From contig NQMI01000031.1 in the NCBI GenBank assembly GCA_002270565.1, forward strand, positions 196,343-260,342: a stretch of DNA of 64,000 nt, given 5' to 3'. Positions 23,210 through 34,630 of this stretch are shown in pieces (positions within the stretch are counted from its first letter, which is position 1; each line of letters opens with the position of its first letter). The translations under genes were made by a program, and so were the position numbers. The stretch is from Stenocarpella maydis. Its lineage: Eukaryota; Ascomycota; Sordariomycetes; Diaporthales; Diaporthaceae. Below the pieces are notes generated by a model. That model saw only the letters and a program-made list of their open reading frames with translations. It was not told the DNA's origin and ran no database searches.

Positions 23210-23749
23210 GGATGGATCTTCTGATGTTGTTTCCTGTGTCCTTGCGTCTCCCCAGGATGACTCCTAGGCCCGATGTTGGATTGGATGGTTCTGTTTTGTA
23301 CACACGAGTACGACTTCTGGATGGCACTTGCGAAAAGAAAGGCTGCAGTTCGTGTACTTTACTTGGGCTACGATGAAACCTCACCGTACATAGATTGAGC
23401 AATTGGCCCGGTGAGCTGGCAGTGCTGGAGGGACTGCGCTCCTGAAAACAATTTCGAGAATCAATGAGCCTCTGTCCTTTGCCTCCCTGCCCTGGTTTGA
23501 ATGTGGCTGGTCACCCAGCCGAGTATTCGAACAGCTCGTCCTATTCTGGTCGCAGCGGCATGCTCCCATGACAGCCCTGGACAGCGAAGATGAGAGGAAG
23601 GCATAAATGCGGAGGACGCTGTCCGGATCACGTGTACAGCACATTTGCCCAGCCACCCTCCTCGGCATTGGTCCATCCGCCTCTGATACGCTTAGCTGCG
23701 GTTTTCAACCCGAGACCCTTGAGCAGCTTCTCAAGGCCAGCGGGACGAC
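23210..23749. other. Intergenic region before the amidohydrolase gene
   Basis: 540 bp holding the 3' UTR of the upstream gene and the promoter of the next. No gene or recognisable regulatory element is seen. Confidence 0.5.
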
Positions 23750-25231
23750 ATGATCCGCAAGACGGTTGCCCTGCATTCGTCGCTGCTCTTTGACCCGCGC
23801 AAAAAAGCATTCGTGCGGAATGCCACCATCAAGATCGACCCTCGGACGGGCGGCATTGCCGGCGTCTACGAGCGATCATCGGACGAAGAGATAAGCGATG
23901 TGGACATCGACCTCAGAGGCAAGGTCGTGATGCCCGGGTTCGTGGATGCTCACACACACATCTTCCTCCACCCTTACAGGTGTGCAGTTGGAATACCCCT
24001 TTTCTCAATCCCATAAAGGGCATTGAAACTAACGGAACCCCACACACAACCCAGCGAGCGCGCCTCAGCCGAGCAGATGCGCGACGAGTCCATCGTCGAG
24101 CGCACGGTCCGGGCCACAAACCACGCCCGCGAGGCGCTCCTCTCGGGCTACACGACGTACCGCGACCTGGGCACGGAGGCCATGGAGAGCTTCGACGCCA
24201 GCCTGCGCGACTGCATCAACCGCGGCCTCGCCCCGGGCCCGCGGCTGTTCGTCGCCACGCACGCCCTGGCGTCGACGTCGTCGTACGAGGTCCGCAGCGA
24301 GAACCGGCACCGCGGGCTCGAGCTGCCGCGGGCGTCGGACGCCGCGGACGGGCCGTGGGGGGTGCGGCGCGCGGTGAGGAGGCGCGTCGGGGCCGGGGCC
24401 GACGTGGTCAAGTTCTACGCCGACTACAGGCGCAAGGTGATGCGGTTCCCGCCGCTCCCGGGGGCTGTCGCGGGGGCTGGGATACGGTTCCCCCCGACGC
24501 ACGGGGCCGCCAACCCCGCGGTGCCGCTCTTCACGCAGGAGGAGATGGTGGCCATCGTGGAGGAGGCCCGGCTGGCGGACCTGCCGGTGGCTGCCCACGC
24601 GGGGACGGTCGAGGGGGCTACCATGGCGGTCCGGGCGGGCGTGACGAGCATAGAGCACGTGAGCGAGAACACGGACGAGCTGTGGGCCGAGGCGGCGCAG
24701 AGGGGCGTCATCTACGTGCCAACCCTGGCGGTGCTAGACACGGTGCTGTCCAGGACGGACATGAAGAAGGCACAGGCGAGGGTCAAGAGGGCTTTTGACA
24801 TGGGGGTGAGGCTTGCGGCCGGCGGGGACACGGGGACGTTCGCGCATGGCGAAGGGGTGAGGGAGCTGGAGCTGATGAGGGAGTCAGGGATCCCGCTCGA
24901 GGACGTGCTGGAGGCGTGCTTCGTAGGCGGGTGGGAGGCGTGTGGGAAGGACTTGTGTGGCTATCGCTTTGGGTTTTTCGAGGAGGGGGCGAGGGCAGAC
25001 ATCATTGCCCTTGACACCGATCCCAGAGAGGACGACAAGGCGCTGAGGAAGGTGAGCTTCGTGATGAAGGACGGCGAGGTGTACAAGAAGGACGGCGTGC
25101 CAGTCAACCTGCCGGGCGAGCACAGATGGGGTGATGCCGGGGGGGAGGCTGGAAAGGGCCAGGACAAGGACCTGGTCCTGTCCAGGACCACGAACTGCCC
25201 ACCCCTCACGACTCACCAGTGTGGTATTTGA
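23750..25231 (+). CDS. Metal-dependent amidohydrolase family protein
   Basis: Exons 23750-23979 and 24055-25231 (intron donor GTGTGC, acceptor CCCAG) give 468 residues. Amidohydrolase-superfamily landmarks are in order: VVMPGFVDAHTHIF (HxH metal ligands at strand 1, about residues 63-76), ADVVKFYAD (the Lys usually carboxylated to bridge the metals), VAAHAGT and SIEHVSE (two further His ligands), and AAGGDTGTFAHG (the Asp ligand), then ARADIIALD and VSFVMKDGEVYKKDG typical of the closing beta domain. It resembles the imidazolonepropionase/prolidase-like branch, which includes fungal amidases and carboxypeptidases; the substrate cannot be read from sequence. No signal peptide. The last about 30 residues (GGEAGKGQDKDLVL onwards) look like an extension into non-coding DNA. 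The second exon is unusually GC-rich. Confidence 0.85.
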
Positions 25232-25955
25232 AGCGTTCCCTTGTTCTCTATGCGACAAGGTCTTTGCCAGTCCTAAGGGCCGTAAGACCCATGAGGAGAC
25301 GATCCACCAGGGAGTCACGTTCCAATGTTCTCTATGCGACAAATTCTTCGGCTCTGAGAAGCGGCTGATATCAGCACATTAATTCAGTCCACAAAGAAGT
25401 CCGCCACTTTTGCCAGGTTGATGACTGTTCATATATCTACACTTCCGCGAAGGGTCTAGCCATTCATACTGGAAGTGTACATCTAAGAATCCAACATTTC
25501 TGCAAGTATGCCGACCATAAGAAACATTAGTATACACCATGAAGGAGAAACCTGCACACCTACATCAGGTCGGCGCACTTGGGAATCAAACACCACTGTT
25601 ACTATAACGACTGCAAGAAGGTTTATACCACACCGTCTGCATTGGACAATCATATCAAGGCTGGAAAGGTATGGCGCTGCAAGTGGGATTCCTACAGGCA
25701 GATTTACACATCATTAAGAGCCCTAAAGAATCACATCACATCTATAACTACACATTGGCCAAAGATTTGCTTATCCCGTTATTAGATGCAAGCAGCTCTC
25801 CACCTTAGAGCACAATCACTTATACCACATTAAATCCATCCACGGCATACCCACTAAGATCCACCAGCAAAGAGATATGCTCCGGGAACTCTTAGCAGAC
25901 AAGCAGGCTCAAGGGGCGAATACAGCGCTACAACGACCGAGCGGGCACCGTCCGG
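25226..25955 (+). pseudogene. Decayed multi-C2H2 zinc-finger gene
   Basis: Three broken frames carry at least five zinc-finger units: FPCSLCDKVFASPKGRKTHE, FQCSLCDKFFGSEKRLISAH, HFCQVDDCSYIYTSAKGLAI (with HTGSVH), CYYNDCKKVYTTPSALDNHI and WRCKWDSYRQIYTSLRALKN. A tail reading CKQLSTLEHNHLYHIKSIHG then KIHQQRDMLRELLADKQ follows. Stops or frame shifts fall near 25382, 25527 and 25785. No ATG lies upstream in frame before the amidohydrolase stop. Multi-finger genes of this kind are abundant and fast-evolving in some ascomycetes. It is overlapped at its 5' end by the amidohydrolase 3' end and runs directly into the next gene relic. Confidence 0.7.
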
Positions 25956-25956
25956 G

Positions 25957-27050
25957 ATGAGCTGCAACCCCTATAATTCCAATGTCTGTGACATTTCCAC
26001 AGCCAATTATAGTTACACCTTGCCCAATGCAATGTCTGTTCAGGCAATAATGGGCAACACATTGGTCAATGGCAGCATCTTGTTTGATTTTCCATGGGCC
26101 GAACAGTTGGCGTCACCTGGAACTCGAATTCCTGACTCGGCCGGACGTCTTGACTGGGCCGGAGATGTCGCCAGCCCAGATATGATGGCCTTGTCCCTGT
26201 CCCAATGGGCTTTCGGAAACACCATCACTATCACGCCCCACCGGTTTCCAATAAAACCCGGGCTCCCAGAATTCATCGCGGCTGCGTGTACGCTCTACCC
26301 TTGTCTCCGTTCTTACACCTGTTCGGTAACATCAGGGAAACTAGACGAGGTTCTCATCAGCGCGGCTCCGGTGGTGCCAGACGTCAAAACCGAAGCTGTT
26401 CAGGAAGCGCTGCTTGGGAGCCTTGGGGGAGACCCCGTCTACAAGAGGTCCAGTCTGATACCCTTCAAAGCTATCCGGTCTCCCTGCCTGGTGAATGACA
26501 CAGCCTGGACTGGAGAGAACAAATCCTCAACCCTCGGCCTGCAGCGCCTTCTTCTCGTTCACGCTGCTCCTGGCCCCGGCGGAGAGCGTTTCAGACTCGA
26601 AGATACGACAGCTCCCGCAGAATGCGTATATGTTATGAATGCTGAGATAGCTCTTTCTGTGACGGACGATACGTCCAATGGAAGCTGCGATTTTCACCAT
26701 AGCCAGTACTCTAGCGAGTCAAATGGCAGAGATATTGACGATTCCACAGTCATCGATTGTGACAAGACAGAATGGCCTTCCCGGCGGTGCTTGTCGCTGT
26801 CACCACCGCTTTACTCGCCTGGGCTATGTTCCAGGCTTCAAGGCGCTGGGGGCGCGAGATTGCCTGGAAGACCTCAGTCCTGCCCTTCCTATTTTACGGC
26901 GATCGATTCGTCGTCCAGGATGGTGAGGATGTGCCGGGCTCCTCGACCGCGTCATCACGGAGAGATGGGGCCCAGGAGCCGCTTTCGGATTTAGACCGGA
27001 TGGAGGCAGAAGCGAGGCAACAGGTGGTGCGGTTTGATGCTTCCAACTAA
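25957..27050 (+). pseudogene. Truncated, frameshifted DUF3176-like membrane protein
   Basis: A large frame (25957-about 26675) has an extracellular-type sequence with paired Cys, e.g. CNPYNSNVCDIS and AACTLYPCLRSYTCSVTSGK, N-glycosylation sites (NGS, NDT, NKS) and a conserved-looking AECVYVMNAEIAL. Coding then appears to move to a second frame (26678 onwards, EAAIFTIASTLASQMAEIL) and to a third (26772-27050), where a membrane helix AFPAVLVAVTTALLAWAMFQ is followed by AWKTSVLPFLFYG and a cytosolic tail. This order (large outer domain, last helix, WKSS-L-x-LF-like motif) matches fungal DUF3176 proteins. The usual N-terminal membrane helices are missing: the sequence upstream is the zinc-finger relic. 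Two frame changes could be hidden introns or sequencing errors, but the truncation is real in this assembly. Confidence 0.6.
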
Positions 27051-27359
27051 TCTGTAGGCGATCCTTGGCATGGCCAGCAGTTGCTTGTGATGGTTGTGGG
27101 AAGCCTTTTTTTCCAGGGCGAGACCCAGGCGCACTGGGTGTGGGCTTTGTGTTTTCACCAGAACAAGAATACTCATCTGGTTAATTCCAAGACCACCGGG
27201 CCTGCCTTGCAAACCATACGGCCATCACAAGGGCTTCATTGCCTGCCAATTCACCTGACCCCCCGCGACGTCACCTGCAAGCCCCACCTGGATGTATTGC
27301 AATCAAACCAGTCGACTCGATCAACCTCCCGCGGACGACAACCAGAAACGCTGGCCATC

Positions 27360-28484
27360 ATGGCATTTCCCGGGATTCCATTTACCAAGGGGAGGAGCGA
27401 CTCCAAGCCTGGCAGTTCTGCCTCGGCCAGAGCGGCCCTTGTTGGACCATCCAGATGGCGAGGAGGCAGCAGCAGTCGACACGGAACCAGAAGGCGCCGA
27501 ACGACGGCGGTCCCCTCTGGGGCACAGGGCCTCCTCCCATCAAGCCAGCTTGACGATTTGGTCGGCCTGGTGGATGACTTCTGGGACGGCATCATCACCG
27601 ACGAGCCAGCCTTCCCGCTCTCCGAGATCGTTATTCTGAAGCATTGCAACTTTTCTGCCAGGTTCTACGTCTACGCCAGGTCCAACGGAAGGGCCGGAGT
27701 AATCCTGAAGGGCTTGATCGAGGACATTCTTGATCAATGCACCGCCACGCCCGACGTCGGATCCGAGCCCGAGCCTGAGCAGGCCGTCCACAAGATGGAG
27801 CGCAGCGATACCAAGGGCAAGGGGAAGCCCAAGCAGGTAGGAGGCCCACGACCGACGGCCGTTCAAGACGCCACCCCAGCAACCGGCCCGCCGCACAGCG
27901 ACAGGGCATCCGAGATCGAGATCCTCAGCCTGGCATTCGAGCACGTCTGTGGGGACCTCAAGGAGCGCATTGGGAAGATGGAAGCCGCCCAGCGGATGAA
28001 CGACGCGAGCCACGAGACCAGAGCATGCCTCCGCACCCTCAGGGCCATGTCAGAGAGAGCAAGAAAGCTGCGCGAGCAGTCCCCCGACCCCAAGCCCGGT
28101 GCCGTGGCCCGCGGTGCAGGGCTCTGCAGCCGGCTCCCGCCGTGCGTCGCGCAGTCCGAGGAGGGGGACGACAAGAGTAACCCTTCATCCGACGAGCCCC
28201 TGGCCGAGACCCGCAGTGAGTCGGACCCGGTGGGAGACCTCTCCTTCCTTGTAGTGGCCTGGTGCTGACGTGAGCGTACAGAGAAGAGAATTGAGCTTTC
28301 CGAACGGGAGAAGAGAGTCATCGCACACCTGCAGCAACTGCAACTGGAGTACAAAAACAGGCGTAAGGGCGGCGGCGGTGGCCAGGAGACCATGTCGTAC
28401 TCGGAGGCAGTCAAGGCGGCTGTGCAGCACTATACGCTTACGAGTGCGTACGCGAAGCCCTCGGAGGGGCCTAGGCGGCGTTAG
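27360..28484 (+). CDS. Hypothetical protein with helical, coiled-coil-like C-terminus
   Basis: Exons 27360-28215 and 28282-28484 (donor GTGAGT, acceptor TACAG) give 352 residues starting MAFPGIPFTKGRSDSKPGSS. I do not recognise a family. Seen: a Ser/Arg-rich disordered start, a compact segment LDDLVGLVDDFWDGIITDEP with KHCNFSARFYVYARSNGRAG, a Lys/Pro-rich linker (KGKGKPKQVGGPRP), then long charged helices (EIEILSLAFEHVCGDLKERI; KKRIELSEREKRVIAHLQQL) likely to form a coiled coil. The reading frame remains open upstream to 27081 but 27360 is the first ATG with a good context (CATCATGG). Convergence of phase and the helical second exon support the splice. Confidence 0.6.
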
Positions 28485-29140
28485 ATGGCCTACTGGGGGA
28501 TTCTGAGTCTGTACAGACAGACGCTTGCCTCCATCGGCGGAGTATATGCAGAAGCTCTTCTGTGTTCTCATGTGGATTCTTTGGCCAGGTGGGGTGCGCG
28601 TCTGAGCGCAACTGCCCCTGTCTCGACTTTTAATTTTTTTTCTTTTATTTATAAATGGAGAGATAATGCCTTGGAGGTGGCTGGCCCACGAAACGGAGGC
28701 GAGCGGTGATGCAGGGGTCTTGAAAGAAAACAGTACCCTGGGCCGCATGTTTAACAGATGACTGTTCTGAGAACGCTCAAAGAGAAATGACTAATTCCAA
28801 ATTTCCCATCCATGGCTGAGTGCAACATTCCATCCGGGTCTCACGTTGAGCAAGGCCTCAAACGGTGCGAAAGGGGCTGTAAAGGATGAGAAGCGGACGC
28901 TGGTTTGCAATGATGCTTCATGAAACATCCAAGGGGCCTTGCCAACTGGTGGTGAGAAGGTATACACTTCATACCGAAAGGTACTGGCCATGGCCTTTTT
29001 TATATATGTTGGGCTCTGTTTTCCTCTCTGGTCCCAGTGCTGCCCTCGAGAACCCTGTCACTGCCGCAGGCAAAAGGAAGAAGCAAGCACCCCCAACAAC
29101 TACCATCCAGGATTCGCGACAACCATCATCTGCTTTCACA
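28485..29140. other. Intergenic region
   Basis: No gene supported. Contains the 3' UTR of the upstream hypothetical gene and probably the promoter of the small Ser-rich open frame at 29141. Confidence 0.4.
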
Positions 29141-29611
29141 ATGGCATCGCGTGCCTACACCCCCTACGGCGGATCGACCAGCAGCAAAGCCAGCAGTTCT
29201 GGCGGAACAGGCGGCGGAACCAGTTACAGCAGGGGCAACATCAACGACGCAAGCCCCAAATGCGGACCAGGACTCACCGCAAGGAGCCCCCCCCCCCAAT
29301 CCATATCCAGCCCTGCCGACTCCTCATTCAGCACCGACAGCTCCAGCAGTTGTGGCACGGTTGTGCCCAGCTACAAGGTCAGCATTCATGTCAAAAACGG
29401 CGGCGGCCGTGGCTTTGCATTTGTCCCTGGCCGTCAGGGCGCGGACCCGTCTGGTCCGATTGTGGGGGACCTCGCCAAGAGAATCGCAACGCTTGAGTGC
29501 AGAACAACGGTGCTCAAGAGCGAGGCCTGGCCTTGTGGCTCTGCCGTCTTGGCTGCCATTATCCACTGGGTCGGGGCAGTTTGGCTTTGGTCCATCGGTC
29601 GGTGGGCTTGA
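29141..29611 (+). CDS. Small Ser/Gly-rich hypothetical protein
   Basis: An ATG in good context (CACAATGGC) opens a 156-residue frame starting MASRAYTPYGGSTSSKASSS. The first 80 residues are Ser/Gly/Thr-rich with GGTGGGTSYSRGN; then PSYKVSIHVKNGGGRGFAFV and GDLAKRIATLECR look folded; the end (AVLAAIIHWVGAVWLWSIG) could be a membrane helix but may also be read-through past an unseen intron. I do not recognise a family. An overlapping frame is equally long, so this call is tentative. Confidence 0.4.
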   Translation: MASRAYTPYGGSTSSKASSSGGTGGGTSYSRGNINDASPKCGPGLTARSPPPQSISSPADSSFSTDSSSSCGTVVPSYKVSIHVKNGGGRGFAFVPGRQGADPSGPIVGDLAKRIATLECRTTVLKSEAWPCGSAVLAAIIHWVGAVWLWSIGRWA

Positions 29612-30038
29612 GAGGGGCCAGGCCCAGGCGTAATGGTTTTCCAGACTCGAGAACCGGGCTATCAGACGAGGGGCTTGGAGGAATACCCAAGGACAGGGTA
29701 CGGCAAAGCTAGGCGGATAGGTAACAAGAAGGAAAAATCACATTTGGATGTCCTTATCTGGGCACAGTAACTCTACCCAGGCAATGAGAGGGGTGATGTC
29801 CGCTAGGGTTTTACATCGAACAGCTCAATCTCATGGGCTAGGGCTGGCGAATATAATGCGTAAATAAGGATGCTACGGAGGAGGCCGGGCGTGGCCGTGC
29901 TCAAGTTTGATAAGGGACCAGACAGACCTGACTTCGGCTGACTTCACTTGGTCCAATTGGGACCCGCGAGCAAACTTTTTCTTAAATGCCATGAGCATTA
30001 GGTTTGGGCCCATTGGTGGGCTATTTGTGTACGAGGAT
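29612..30038. other. Intergenic region
   Basis: 427 bp downstream of the small open frame and of the convergent arabinofuranosidase gene. No feature recognised. Confidence 0.4.
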
Positions 30039-32181
30039 CTAGGCCTTGGCAGCCAACACAGCGACACTCAGCTCAGGCAAGCTGAAGCTGAATACCCCAT
30101 CGACAGCCGTCAGCGTCGACGCCGTGGTTGTCACAACCTCGCTGCCGATAGCGTTGTGTGAATACCCACCCGGCGCGGTAAGCACCGTCAGCGTTGCCGA
30201 GCCCCCCCCACTGAGGCCCTCGAACGTGACATTAAACCCCACGTCGGCCGTGGCGTTGTACACGGCAGCCTTGAGGTAGTATGTGCTGGTGGCGTTGTCG
30301 ACACCCGCGACCCAGTAGGCCGGCCCGAAGCCCGAGCCCGAGGTCTCCTCCGCGGGCAGGGTGGAGGTGAAGACGTTATTGCCAAAGAGCCTGAGGACCT
30401 CGTACGACGTGCTGAGCACTGTCTGGGCCGGGTCCGCAGTGAAAGAGATGAGGTCTGGGGACCACTCGTAGCTGTTGAGATTCTGGAGGAGAGGCGCGTA
30501 CGAGACCCCCCAGACGCGGTCTGCGTTTCTTTCTGTGCCCAGGACGAAGATGGCCTCCGAGACGGAGCCGATCCAGTAGGGCCATGTGCTTCCCCGCGTG
30601 TTAGCGTCTCCTCGGTAAAAGGTTTTGCGTATGCTGGCCAGCCGGATGAGAGCACTTACTTCTTGGGGTTGCTCCAGTTGGTACTATCGTTGGGGTTGCC
30701 TGTGTTGTTTTGCACAACCGCAAACTCACCGACCATGATGGGATGGCCAGCCGCATTTGCAAAGTTGTCGAAGTAGTCAAATTGGCTGACAAAATGATCT
30801 GGCAGAGTATACTCGTGGTAGTCCTGGCCAGAGTTTTCGTACACATAGCCCGTGTAAGAGGTGAAGACGAGGATATCCGGGTATACGGCGGTGATGGCAT
30901 CGTGGAAAAGGCGGAAGCGGTATCCACTATATGTGTCCGCTCCCACCGTGGACAGGCCGTCCTCGTTGCCGACCTCGACAAACTTGATAGGGAACGGCTC
31001 GGGGTATCCAAGGGCGATGCGCTGCGCGCCCCAGGCAGTCGACGAGTCGCCCATCAGGAACTCGAGCTCATCGAGAGCGCTCTGGACGTACTGTTGCATC
31101 TCTGCCTCAGAGGCGGCAGTCTCATCGAGCCAATAGCCCGCGAAGACGGCAAGGACGGGCTCGAGGCCAAGGTCTTGACACCAGAGCATGTATTCGACAA
31201 GGCCGAGGCCATCTGTGTTCTCGTACCCCCAGTCGCCTGGGCGCCCTGGGCGCTCTGTGAGATTCCCAATCGTCTTGGTCCAGTTCCACTGCAGTCCCGG
31301 GGACTCTCCTTCCAGGTTGTTGCCGCCGGGGATGCGGAAGTACTTCGCGTTGAGCCCAGCCAAGGCTTCCATAAGGTCCTCGCGGTTACCGTTCGGGGTG
31401 TCCTTGTACGTGGGCGGGAAGAGGCTGATCAGGTTGAAGTTGAGCACGTCCCCGGATGTCGCCTCGTACGTCAGAAGGAAGCTGTTGTTGCTGTTGGGTG
31501 CGTCTGCCGAGGGCTGGAGCTCAAACTTGTGCTCAGTCCAGGCATCTGCGACTGATGAGGACGCGACAGTCACCGAGGCCAGGGTCCCGTTGGTGATATC
31601 CGAGACTAGGCTTGCAGTGAAGTTGCCCAGGTATGAGCCAAGAGAGTAGAAACTTCCCGAGTAAGTGTTGGCGGCTTTGACATCGACTACGGGACGAGGC
31701 ATTAGCAAGTTCTCAGACATATCTCAGATTCTGAGCCCAAGAATTGGACAAGTCCGGAGTTCCGTGAGACGTACTTCCCCACCAGCCCGGGTTTTTGATC
31801 CCTACTGTTCCATCGGCTGAGGCTGTGACCTTGACCGAGATTGGCAGCGCGGAAGAGAGAGGATTGGAGCTGTCGTCCAGGGCAAGCTCAGCAGAACCAA
31901 TTGCAGTCCACGGGGCGATAGTCGCTGGGTCGAGTTCAGAGCCCTGAAAGGCCCTATTCTGGATCAACTCAGCATAACTATAGAAGTCAGCCACTGAGCC
32001 CGGTGATACAAATCGACCTAGGTACCTACACCCCACCATCGCCAGAATGGTTTATGTCCTCGAACATTAGTCCATACTGGTAGCCCGAGGTTGCATTGCC
32101 GCCGGAGCTCGCGACGGAGAGCGTGACGGCCGAGACAGCTCCTGCAAGCAGGGAAAGTGACAGGATCGACAGAGGCGCCAT
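30039..32181 (-). CDS. abfA: Secreted GH51 alpha-L-arabinofuranosidase
   Basis: Four exons on the minus strand: 32181-32030, 31977-31775, 31686-30660 and 30588-30039, giving 643 residues. Introns (donors GTAGGT, GTACGT, GTAAGT) all restore family motifs: [17 protein letters not shown] across the first, [16 protein letters not shown] across the second, [15 protein letters not shown] across the third. A signal peptide ([18 protein letters not shown]) directs secretion. GH51 landmarks: [16 protein letters not shown], the acid/base Glu in [12 protein letters not shown] and the nucleophile Glu in [10 protein letters not shown], then a C-terminal beta domain ending [12 protein letters not shown]. 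The family releases terminal arabinose from arabinan and arabinoxylan of plant cell walls by a retaining mechanism. Several NxT/S sequons. Length is normal. Intron 1 contains a TACCTAGG-type palindrome. Confidence 0.93.
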
Positions 32182-33450
32182 GATGGACCCGGACAATGGA
32201 GCGGTTGGGACTGAGGACGACTTGGGATATCTCACTAGCCATCCGGAACAGGCGAGGGCTGCCCTCTTGTTCTTATTACTATTTCACACCCAAAGAGAGT
32301 CGCATGCCTCGCTCGCTCGACTCGAGTTCATGGAGATGTCTCCATGGTCTTCCCCACAGCAGGAGTAACACCGGCTCCAATCCTGGCAGACGATGGACAC
32401 ATGCGCATCAATTAGCTTCGAGCATTCTGTGCGGGCCCTTGCAGGACGGTCATAGATACCAACTAGTATCGGGGTCACATGAGGGGGCAGTCCAGCGGCT
32501 TTCGGAGTAAGCAGCTGGGAAGAGGCAACCGTCACCTCTGCTCCCGAAATGAGGACGCGTACACTAGTGTAGTCGGCACCGGCTTGTGCCAAGGTTTCGA
32601 GCCGATTCGTGCCAGGGGCCGCAAGTGACATCGTGGCAACCCTTGCCTGGGGAAACTTGGTGGAGGTGGTGTGGGGCGGACTACTTGAGCAGAGGTACTC
32701 GCTACATCAACCACCGAAAACATGTAGAGGTTGCTCCGAGTCGATGCGGGCCGGAAACGGCATTTTGCGGTGACCATTCTAGGTGGATTGCAGTAGACAA
32801 CAATAAGGCCAATTATTTGCAGCTCTCCCCTGAGGCCATGACGCTGGTTAATGCTTTTGGAATCCACACTGGCGGATAGCAAATGCTTGATTTCCCCCTC
32901 CCGGCTTGGCAACATAGCCCCTGGCCTTCGGAAGACACCATGATCTTGATAATAGACGACGCGCAACTTGCGAGGAAAGGCCCAGGGATTACATTTGTGT
33001 AGCCCAACTACCTCATGGAGGTCCACAATCGCCACGAACACAAGCATACACACGATTACAGATGCGCTCTGCATGAGGCGAATAGCTAGGTGCAGGATAT
33101 AGGATGCAATCAAAGGGCAAAGTCAAATCACTCCAGCTAGAAGTCAAACACCCATTTCACCCACCACCCCCCTTCACGCACCTAACTTTCAGACGCCCCC
33201 TTCTTAACCCCTTAACTTAATACCTATATTTTAACCTCTACCCTACGTTACATATGTCTGATACATTTGCTCTTTGCTATGATGTAACTAGATACATATA
33301 ATCTTAGAAGGCTGTTGATTCATTCCAAGGTATCCAGGGCCCCAGGGGAAATACAACATCAGCTCTAACTTCTTGGCTAATTCAGGTACTGGCAGAGGCA
33401 ACCCGTGGGTGATATTTCCCTGTGCAGGCTTTTATCCTGCAAACAATATC
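32182..33450. other. Intergenic region between arabinofuranosidase and the GMC relic
   Basis: No supported gene. A 193-codon minus frame (32532-33113) has no motif and an implausible composition. 33140-33320 is AT-rich with a C-rich leader-like stretch. The promoter of the arabinofuranosidase must lie at its left end. Confidence 0.4.
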
Positions 33451-34630
33451 TCAGGTCTCCCCAATGATCATGCTGGCGATCTGCTCAGCCACTGCGTACA
33501 GCGTAGCTTGTGGATGCCCGCCGAGAGCTATCGGAACGATACTCGCACCAGCGACTCTCAACCCTTTCACGCCCAACACTCCCCCCCCTGAATCCACCGC
33601 TCTTCCCATGGAAGCAGTCCCACCAGAATGGTGGTGCCGTGTCCCCGTGCGCCGAATCCGCTCTGCAATTTGTTCATCACTGGCATCAGCCGTAAGCGGC
33701 TCCAGTCCCTCAAGCCCTGGGCCACGTGGGGGAGCTTCACTCTCGACGGTGCTCCCCAAGGACTTCGTGCTCAACAGGGCTTTCAGAGTCTGGCGGGCCG
33801 CGTGCACGAGTGTATCACGGTCCAGTTCGGTCCAAAAATAGTCTGGGAGGACACATGGGCGTCCGCTTGCACTTGCAAGAGCTGTGGGGACCGATAGGCA
33901 CCTGCACAGATGATGACTTCTTTCCTCGCTGTAATCTTGCGGCCATCATCCCATTCGACTCCACTGGAAGTACTCTCAGAAAAGGTGATTCGATGTGCAG
34001 TAGCTTGGGGAAGAACCTTGACGCCGTCAAGTGAGTACACCACGTGTGAGGGCTGCCGCAGTCCTCCGCGCGAGTTCTCAAGCATCTCAGTCAAGCCGCG
34101 GATGGAACCATTTTCATTTTGGAGGGTTTGGAGTAACACCAAGCTCAGTCCATGCCTCCTTGACAGCATCCCGAAGCCGGTGCTTCCGCTCCCCACCCTC
34201 AGCCGTACCGATGGGCACAACTTGGGTCGCATCCTCGGCCTTGCGCAGCCACGGCTTGAGTCCTTCATAGCTCCAACGAGGATCTGCGACAATTTCGCCC
34301 ACTTATCATAGCCGGCCGCATCTGCGTGCAGCCAGCCGCCATAATCGAGAACGCTGCCTCCCCCAAGGCACTTACCAGCATTCAGGGTGTGAGGGCGTGA
34401 GCGCGGTTATAGGTGCCTGGGGTAGGCTGGCTCTGGTAGGCATGGTCGAGGTCGCTGCCCTGGAGCGAAAGACCGCTGAGGAAGCCGGCAGCAGCTGGGT
34501 TTTTGGTCTCTGATCCCGCTTCCAAGAGGGTGGCCTCGGGTTTGTCTACGCTCTGCCTCAATCGTGAAGCAATGACACATCCTTTCAAGCCACCACCCAC
34601 GACCACGTAGTCCGCTTCCAAGTCAGACAT
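33451..34630 (-). pseudogene. Decayed GMC-family FAD oxidoreductase
   Basis: The minus strand starts MSDLEADYVVVGGGLKGCVI, the FAD-binding beta-alpha-beta motif (GxGxxG altered to GGGLKG), then LLEAGSETKNPAA. Frame changes are needed near 34390 (to reach NAGKCLGGGSVLDYGGW), near 34280 (VADPRWSYEGLKPWLRKAED) and near 34125 (NENGSIRGLTEML, VVYSLDGVKVLPQA, ARKEVIICAGAYRSPQLLQ). After SPQLL the usual middle of about 150-200 residues is missing and the sequence resumes at TLVHAARQTLKALLSTKSLG and RHHHSGGTASMGRAVDSGGG, ending GGHPQATLYAVAEQIASMI, the GMC C-terminal signature. GMC enzymes oxidise alcohols, sugars or aldehydes. Three frame breaks plus an internal deletion make this non-functional; short introns cannot explain all breaks. 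Confidence 0.82.

Noticed and set aside
32532..33113. 193-codon minus-strand open frame
   Set aside because: Hydrophobic start could mimic a signal peptide, but the rest has no conserved pattern and no splice-consistent extension.
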